Shown piece after piece: positions 6,489 through 10,701 of a stretch of DNA of 10,701 bases. The notes below the pieces were generated by a model. It searched no databases and was not told the origin of the DNA. It was given only the letters and a program-made list of their open reading frames with translations. Position 1 is the stretch's first letter. Each line of letters opens with the position of its first letter. A program made the position numbers and the translations under genes. The DNA is from Tardiphaga sp. GTDB taxonomy: Bacteria; Pseudomonadota; Alphaproteobacteria; Rhizobiales; Xanthobacteraceae. Location of the stretch: assembly GCA_028290765.1 (NCBI GenBank), contig JAQGJF010000947.1, positions 1-10,701 of the forward strand. The letters are read 5' to 3'.

Positions 6489-7037
6489 TCAGGCTTTTGG
6501 CAACCAGTCGATGTCGCTGAAACCGCGCTTGATGTAGCCGCCGTGCTCGGCGGAGGAGCCCTCGTAACCGAACTTCGGCCACAGCTCTTCCTGGTTGTAG
6601 AGCGAGACCACGAGATCGGAGCGGATCGCCTTGAAGAAATCGGTCTGTTCGATGGCCTGCAGCAGCGCCACCCGATCGGCTTCCCAGGGAACGTCGAGGT
6701 AGGCGAGCTTATGGCGGTCCCGGGCGTCCTGATCGAGCCGGCCGACGCCGCTTTCCAGCATCGTCCTGATCTTGGCGTCCTTGGCGGCCTTGCCGTCCCA
6801 CGGCTTGATGGCCTTGATGTAATAGGCGTCGGCGAGAAAATCGTGCGGATAGATGTCGCGCGCCACCTTCACCATCGTCTTCAGGGCGGACGGAGAAAGC
6901 GCGGTGGCGTCTTCCGCCCAGGCGTCCTCGATACCAAGGCTGGTCGTCGCCACGATGGCGGCGGCGGGGACCGTGGCGGCGGCGCCTTTCAAGAAATTCC
7001 GGCGATTGAACCTGCTGCGCGGGTCGACTTCTCTCAT
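6489..7037 (-). CDS. gluconate 2-dehydrogenase subunit 3-like small subunit, Tat signal
   Basis: 182 residues from the ATG at 7037, preceded by AGGAGG (7045-7050) at 7 nt; longer in-frame starts overlap the upstream VOC gene and are rejected. The N-terminus is a twin-arginine signal: NRRNFLKG (residues 11-18), a hydrophobic stretch and a likely cleavage after DAWA (residue 41). The mature part (LSPSALKTMVKVARDIYPHDFLADAYY... to a C-terminal GGYIKRGFSDIDWLP) fits the gluconate_2-dh3 family, the gamma/small subunits of flavin dehydrogenases such as gluconate, fructose and FAD-glucose dehydrogenase. In those complexes the subunit carries no cofactor; it stabilises the GMC subunit and carries it through the Tat pore. 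Its place directly before the GMC gene supports the same job here. Confidence 0.9.
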   Translation of the reverse strand: MREVDPRSRFNRRNFLKGAAATVPAAAIVATTSLGIEDAWAEDATALSPSALKTMVKVARDIYPHDFLADAYYIKAIKPWDGKAAKDAKIRTMLESGVGRLDQDARDRHKLAYLDVPWEADRVALLQAIEQTDFFKAIRSDLVVSLYNQEELWPKFGYEGSSAEHGGYIKRGFSDIDWLPKA

Positions 7038-7101
7038 GTCACATCCTCCTTTTGCTGGCGTTGGTTTGCTGGCTTTTTTATTGCCGTCCTTCTTATTGCG
7101 G

Positions 7102-7497
7102 TCAGTTGAAGCGGCCGCCTTTCTGAATGACCTCGATCTTGTAGCCATCGGGATCGGTGGCGAAGAAGAACCGCGCCAGCGTAGCGCCGTCGTGCTTCAA
7201 TTCGCGCAGCGGACCGGGTCCGAGATTTTCGCGTTCGAAGCGGGCATGCTCGGAGGCGAGGTCATCGACCACCACCGCGATATGGCCGTAGCCGTCGCCG
7301 AGATTGTAGGGCGTGGTGCGATCGAAGTTCACCGTCAGTTCGACCTCGAACGGTGACGAAGGGTGCCGCAGATAAATCAGCGCAAAATCAGGAAAGGCGA
7401 GCCGCTCGGCCAGTTCGAGGCCGAACGCCCTGGCGTAGAAATCGCGCGACCTCGCTTCATCGAGCACGCGGATCATGGCGTGAACCGGCTTCGCCAT
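7102..7497 (-). CDS. glyoxalase I-like VOC protein (lactoylglutathione lyase family)
   Basis: 131 residues, aligning end to end with the E. coli GloA pattern: HAMIRVLDEARSRDFYARAFGLEL at the start, FEVELTVN and GDGYGHIAV in the middle, DPDGYKIEVIQK at the end. The four metal ligands of GloA have clear equivalents at His6, Glu53, His72 and Glu122, and Arg10 matches the glutathione-contacting Arg. The family converts the hemithioacetal of glutathione and methylglyoxal (or another 2-oxoaldehyde) to S-lactoylglutathione in the cytosol; the short form is usually nickel-type. Its ATG abuts the stop of the cytochrome gene (TGAATG, 7495-7500), so the two are translationally coupled; GGGAG (7507-7511) serves as ribosome binding site. 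Being embedded in a dehydrogenase operon suggests detoxification of a reactive aldehyde from that pathway. Exact substrate is inferred. Confidence 0.88.
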   Translation of the reverse strand: MAKPVHAMIRVLDEARSRDFYARAFGLELAERLAFPDFALIYLRHPSSPFEVELTVNFDRTTPYNLGDGYGHIAVVVDDLASEHARFERENLGPGPLRELKHDGATLARFFFATDPDGYKIEVIQKGGRFN

Positions 7498-7926
7498 TCA
7501 ATGCAACTCCCTCATGTAGGCGATCAGCGCGCTGCGTATTTCCGGCCTGGCCTGCCGGTACGGCATGATGGCACCGGCGATCAGCGCCTGAGGATTGGCC
7601 AGCCACGCGTCCAGCTTGTTTTCGTCCCAGACAAAATCCGCTGTCGCAAAACCCGCCGAATAATGGAAACCCGCGGCCTTGCCGGCCGGGCGGCCGACGA
7701 TGTTCACAAGGTTCGGTCCTTGCCGCTGCGGCTCGGACAGGTTGACGGTATGACACGACGCGCATTGCTGCTTGAACAGGCTGGATCCGTCAGGCGACTT
7801 GACCGCGGGCAGCGGCAATTGTGCCTGCGCGATTTCGATCGCCGATACTGCACCGCAAAACGCGCCCACGATCGCAACAGCCGCGCACCATTTTCTCATC
7901 GGCCTCACCATCCTTGAGGCAAACAT
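7498..7926 (-). CDS. class I monohaem c-type cytochrome, exported
   Basis: 142 residues from 7926. In-frame ATGs at 7911 and 7899 are also possible; the last gives the most typical signal peptide (MRKWCAAVAIVGAFCGAVSA..., cleavage near AQA, residue 36). The mature domain has one haem site CASCH (55-59) and a methionine ligand candidate Met121 in GAIMPYR, with the class I pattern GPNLVNIVGRPAGKAAGFHYSAGF...W...LDAWLANPQ and a C-terminal IRSALIAYMREL helix. It resembles cytochrome c2/c550 proteins. It is the first gene of the operon with the VOC protein, small subunit and GMC dehydrogenase, and is the obvious periplasmic electron acceptor for the flavoprotein. Well-known relatives of the dehydrogenase use a membrane-anchored triple-haem subunit instead, so this is a reduced version. 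Confidence 0.92.
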   Translation of the reverse strand: MFASRMVRPMRKWCAAVAIVGAFCGAVSAIEIAQAQLPLPAVKSPDGSSLFKQQCASCHTVNLSEPQRQGPNLVNIVGRPAGKAAGFHYSAGFATADFVWDENKLDAWLANPQALIAGAIMPYRQARPEIRSALIAYMRELH

Positions 7927-8420
7927 AGGTCCGCGCCATCAAGCTGTGGTAGTAGCGGGCTGTTTATGGTGACGAAGCGAAGCGCAAGGTCGTGCCGGTT
8001 CGAGGGCCAGCGCCGCATGGATCCCTTGCGTTCGCCCGGATCCCTCGAGGATGCCTCCCAGGGACAGGCATCGTCGATGTGTTTGCGATTCGACTCTGTC
8101 TTTGCGCCTGCGGTGAAGAAGTGTAGACTGGGTTCACTAGCGGCGCCCAAGAACCGCTTATCGAGAACCGCTTCTAACGTCTGGGAAGTAAACGCAGGAT
8201 GGATTGTTTGGTCGGATGACGCCGTCGACATCATGACGAGAGCGCCCGGTAAATGTTCGACTCGACCGGGGATTCCACCGTTCGGGGGACTGGCAGGGTT
8301 TGAATCTTGCTCTTTTCGTCAAGCTAGCGGTTATTGCGACAAGCAGCCCACATTCAGGTCATTGATGGCGAGGTCCGTTGAGCCGCGGGTCTCGGATTTC
8401 GTCATGTCGGAGGCGTCGGG
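7927..8420. promoter_or_regulatory. 494-bp divergent control region of the dehydrogenase operon and its activator
   Basis: No credible gene lies here; overlapping open frames on both strands lack ribosome binding sites and family patterns. It should hold the operon promoter (minus strand), activator sites and the activator's own promoter. Visible items: a near-consensus sigma-54 element at 7984-7996; two 10-bp direct repeats AGAACCGCTT (8150-8159 and 8164-8173, period 14); a direct repeat GGATCCCT (8019-8026 and 8038-8045, period 19); an imperfect inverted pair AGTGTA (8120-8125)/TTCACT (8133-8138). GGAGG (8409-8413) is the ribosome binding site of the activator gene. Confidence 0.5.
7984..7996 (-). 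promoter_or_regulatory. candidate sigma-54 (-24/-12) promoter with short spacing
   Basis: Read on the minus strand the bases are GGCACGACCTTGC. Both blocks of the consensus (GGCACG and TTGC) are exact, but only 3 nt lie between them where 4 is standard, giving GG-N9-GC in place of GG-N10-GC. It is about 58 nt upstream of the cytochrome start, the right place for a promoter, and the operon faces a sigma-54 activator gene. No other GCAA...GTGCC pairing was found in the intergenic region. The spacing defect keeps confidence low. Confidence 0.35.
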
Positions 8421-10421
8421 ATGGACCAGCGAGATGTACGGGCCGCCTGGGAGAAATTCGTCGAGCGTGGAGCCTTGTCGACCGATCTGAGATCGTCGGT
8501 TGCCGCATCGTGGCAGAGATCGCAGAATCATCAGGTCACGATCGACCGCGCAATGGCGCCGATCGTTGCAGACGCTGAATTGTTTCGCCATCGCTCCAAA
8601 CACGCTGCGCTGCGCAATGCCGCCCGTTGCGCGCTCGAGAATTCGAGAACGTTCCTGAGCGATGCCAATTCCATCATGATCCTGACCGATCCGACCGGCT
8701 TGATCATCGATACCCAGGGCGATGCGCGGGTGATCGACGCCGGCCGTACCGTACATCTGGAGCATGGAGGGAGATGGAGCGAAGCCGATATCGGCACCAA
8801 TGCCATCGGCACCGCCATGGCGGAAGCAAAACCGGTTCAGATTCACGGTGCGGAACATTTCTGCTCCGAGGTGCAACGATGGACCTGCGCCGCGGTTCCG
8901 GTTCAAGATCCCATCGACGGGGAACTGCTTGGCGTGGTGGACATATCGGGGCCGGCCTGCACCTTCAATCCACAGAGCCTCGCTCTGGCGGTTTCCGTCG
9001 GCCAGCACGTCGAGAGCGTGCTGGCGCAATCCATCAAGCAGGATCACGAAAAGCTGTTGTACCACTTTCTCGCCAAGAGGCAGATGTGGGCCAGCGACGA
9101 GTGCATCGTGCTGGATCGCCGAGGCACCATCCTGCATGCCAGCGAGCGGGCCCTGAGGGCTATCCCGAATCACCGCAGCGGCACCGACGACGATGCGCCG
9201 ACCCGCTTTTTGAAGGCGCTCCCCTTCGATCAGTGGCCCGCCAGATTGAAGGAGCTGTTTCCGAACGCGAGCTTCGATCTCGTGAACCATGCAAGCGCCG
9301 GCATCGGGGCCGTGGTCGTGCTGCACGCACGGCGACGCGTGCCGGTCGTCGATGGCGACGTTCAGAAGCCAAGTCCCGCACCTGATCTTCGCAAGGCCGT
9401 GGGTCCATCGCGCGCTCTGCAAGATCTGCCGACGCGATCTCCGCATCCCGAGGCTGCGGCTGGAAACCCATCCCGGAGCCCGCAGGCGGCGGAGGTTCCC
9501 CGGCAGCGGCCGGTTCGGCTTGAGCCATCGGCCTCCAGCTTTGTCGCCCGCGATCCGGCCGTGCGGGCCATCGTTCGACAGGTGGAAACCGCGGCCGCGC
9601 GCAAAATGCCGATCCTGATCCGCGGTGAGACCGGTACCGGCAAGGAGCAACTCGCCCGCCACGCCCATGCCGCCAGCGGACGAACCGGCGCCTTCGTCCC
9701 GGTCAATTGCGCCGCACTTCCCGAAAGCCTGATCGAAGCCGAACTGTTCGGCTATGCCGACGGCGCGTTCACCGGCGCGCGGCGCGGCGGCGCCATCGGA
9801 CTGGTCAAGGAAGCCGACGGCGGCACGCTGTTCCTCGACGAAATCGGCGACATGCCGATCGCCCTGCAAGCCGTGCTTCTGCGCCTGCTCGACGACTGGA
9901 CCGTGCGCCCCATTGGCGGCGCCAGAGCCAAGGTCGATATCTTCCTCGTCTCGGCGACCAACGCCACCCTCGACAAGGCTATTGCCGAGAAGCGGTTCCG
10001 CGCCGATCTGCTCTATCGCCTCAATACCCTCGAGGTCACGCTGCCCAGGCTGCGCGATCGCACCGACTTCGACGCCATCGTCCGGCATTTGCTGGACGCG
10101 ATCGATCCGAATTGTGAAATGGCATCGGAGACCGTCGCCCGTCTCGCCGCGCGGCCCTGGCCCGGCAACATCCGCGAACTTCGCAATATCCTGGCACGCT
10201 TCACGCTCGCCGCCGACAACGGCCTCGTGGACGAGGCCGGAATGGAAGCTTTGATCGGCCACGCCCCGCACGCAACAGTCGGCTCGCTCCACGAGATCCA
10301 GCTCGCCAGCATTCTGACGGTCCATGCCGAAACCGCCGGCAACGTCAGCGAGACCTCCCGACGTCTTGGTATCTCGAGGAACACCGTCTATCGGGCGCTC
10401 GGACAAAAAACGCTGCGATGA
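8421..10421 (+). CDS. AcoR-like sigma-54-dependent transcriptional activator
   Basis: 666 residues; GGAGG lies 7 nt before the ATG. An N-terminal segment with SWQRSQ (about 30-35) precedes a GAF sensor domain (about 70-205) containing RWSEADIGTNAIGTAMAEAKPVQIHGAEHF, typical of the AcoR group. A PAS-like segment (about 225-300) and a Pro/Ala-rich linker (about 305-370) follow. The AAA+ domain (about 372-600) is complete: Walker A GETGTGKE (402-409), GAFTGA loop (448-453) that contacts sigma-54, Walker B LFLDE (470-474), RFRADLLYRL with the arginine finger region (525-534), and WPGNIREL (580-587). The C-terminus is a Fis-type HTH (NVSETSRRLGISRNTVYRAL, 641-660). No receiver domain, so it should respond to a small molecule through GAF, not to phosphorylation. 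It diverges from the dehydrogenase operon, its most likely target. Confidence 0.93.
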   Translation: MDQRDVRAAWEKFVERGALSTDLRSSVAASWQRSQNHQVTIDRAMAPIVADAELFRHRSKHAALRNAARCALENSRTFLSDANSIMILTDPTGLIIDTQGDARVIDAGRTVHLEHGGRWSEADIGTNAIGTAMAEAKPVQIHGAEHFCSEVQRWTCAAVPVQDPIDGELLGVVDISGPACTFNPQSLALAVSVGQHVESVLAQSIKQDHEKLLYHFLAKRQMWASDECIVLDRRGTILHASERALRAIPNHRSGTDDDAPTRFLKALPFDQWPARLKELFPNASFDLVNHASAGIGAVVVLHARRRVPVVDGDVQKPSPAPDLRKAVGPSRALQDLPTRSPHPEAAAGNPSRSPQAAEVPRQRPVRLEPSASSFVARDPAVRAIVRQVETAAARKMPILIRGETGTGKEQLARHAHAASGRTGAFVPVNCAALPESLIEAELFGYADGAFTGARRGGAIGLVKEADGGTLFLDEIGDMPIALQAVLLRLLDDWTVRPIGGARAKVDIFLVSATNATLDKAIAEKRFRADLLYRLNTLEVTLPRLRDRTDFDAIVRHLLDAIDPNCEMASETVARLAARPWPGNIRELRNILARFTLAADNGLVDEAGMEALIGHAPHATVGSLHEIQLASILTVHAETAGNVSETSRRLGISRNTVYRALGQKTLR

Positions 10422-10436
10422 CCTCCAGATGGCCGC

Positions 10437-10676
10437 CAGGGTTATCGCATATGAAGAATTGGACTGCGTTTTGGTGTGCGGGGACGGCGTGCGATCCCTC
10501 CCCCTTGCGGGGAGGGTCGGCCGAGCGAAGCGGAGGCCGGGGTGGGGGTAGTCACAAAGAAGGCTTCCGCTTTGGCTTACCCCCACCCGACCAGCCTTCG
10601 GCTGGCCACCCTCCCCGCAAGGGGGAGGGATAAGAAAGAACTGCGGCGACCGCTCATTCCATATGCGATAGCCCTG
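10437..10676. repeat. palindromic repeat element, copy B (MITE/REP-like)
   Basis: It starts 16 nt after the activator gene. Terminal inverted repeats CAGGGTTATCGCATATG (10437-10453) and 10660-10676 match at 16 of 17 positions. Within are arms 10494-10517 and 10608-10631, a perfect 24-bp inverted repeat that is itself hairpin-like (CCCC-TTGC-GGGG), and an inner perfect 11-bp pair GGGTGGGGGTA (10540-10550)/TACCCCCACCC (10578-10588) around a 27-nt loop. The layout, the CATATGCGA end, CCGAGCGAAGCG (10521-10532) and TGCGGC-ACCGCTC (10642-10655, compare 4741-4754) are shared with copy A. CCGC flanks both ends (10433-10436, 10677-10680), a possible 4-bp target duplication. No coding capacity; may also serve as a transcript end for the activator gene. 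Confidence 0.8.
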
Positions 10677-10681
10677 CCGCG

Positions 10682-10701
10682 TGCGGGGAGAGATGCACAA
10701 C
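10682..10701. repeat. probable arm of a third palindromic element, cut by the window edge
   Basis: GCGGGGAGAGATGCACAA near the window end is the inverse complement, with one mismatch, of the left arm of copy A (TTGTGCACCTCTCCCCGC, 4581-4598). It sits just outside the right end of copy B, so elements may be nested or clustered here. Only about 20 bases are visible. Confidence 0.5.

Noticed and set aside
5413..6537. 374-residue plus-strand frame opposite the GMC gene
   Set aside because: Shadow frame rich in His, Arg, Gly and Ala; the minus strand carries unmistakable GMC motifs.
6415..6582. N-terminal extension of 56 residues on the GMC protein
   Set aside because: The extension is Arg-rich, overlaps the end of the small-subunit gene and lacks a ribosome binding site, whereas 6414 has GGGAGG at 8 nt and starts right before the FAD-binding strand.
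7966..8490. 174-residue plus-strand frame in the divergent control region
   Set aside because: Unpatterned translation, no ribosome binding site and overlap with the true start of the activator gene in another frame.
8331..10700. A 789-residue open frame on the minus strand, opposite the whole sigma-54 activator gene
   Set aside because: It runs through copy B of the repeat element and mirrors the activator's codon bias. Its translation has no recognisable domain pattern, while the plus-strand gene has a full set of AAA+ motifs. Long antisense frames are usual in GC-rich DNA.

Overview
The window is GC-rich and looks like a Bradyrhizobium/Rhodopseudomonas-type alphaproteobacterium (Nitrobacteraceae). 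This rests on codon use, a RHH_4-type ribbon-helix-helix orphan of a kind common in that group, and palindromic CTCTCCCC...GGGGAGAG repeat elements between genes. The assignment is inference from the sequence; no database was searched.

Layout: (1) 3-506 (+), the 3' end of an EAL-domain c-di-GMP phosphodiesterase gene that starts outside the window. (2) 651-1559 (-), a LysR regulator, divergent from a two-gene (+) operon: an exported six-bladed NHL/SMP-30-like beta-propeller (1660-2481) and a three-domain carboxymuconolactone decarboxylase-family protein (2478-3740). The two genes overlap by ATGA, followed at once by a run of ten C. (3) 3741-4160, a gap without a convincing gene, then a small ribbon-helix-helix protein (4161-4472). 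(4) 4559-4765, a palindromic repeat element (copy A). (5) A four-gene operon on the minus strand, read 7926 to 4846: monohaem cytochrome c, glyoxalase I-like VOC protein, Tat-exported gluconate-2-dehydrogenase subunit 3-like small subunit, and a GMC flavoprotein dehydrogenase with a CX5CX3C iron-sulfur-type motif. (6) 7927-8420, a 494-bp divergent control region. (7) 8421-10421 (+), an AcoR-like sigma-54-dependent activator (GAF, AAA+, Fis HTH). (8) 10437-10676, a second palindromic element (copy B), with what looks like an arm of a third at the window edge.

The most coherent system is 4846-10421. It reads as a periplasmic dehydrogenase in which electrons would pass from FAD through a probable 3Fe-4S cluster to cytochrome c. 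The Tat signal on the small subunit would export the signal-less large subunit. A glutathione-dependent glyoxalase sits inside the operon, and a divergent sigma-54 activator probably senses the substrate. The substrate cannot be read from sequence; the glyoxalase hints at a reactive 2-oxoaldehyde product or by-product. The LysR/propeller/triple-CMD cluster is a second likely catabolic unit of unknown substrate, perhaps a lactone or aromatic ring-cleavage product.
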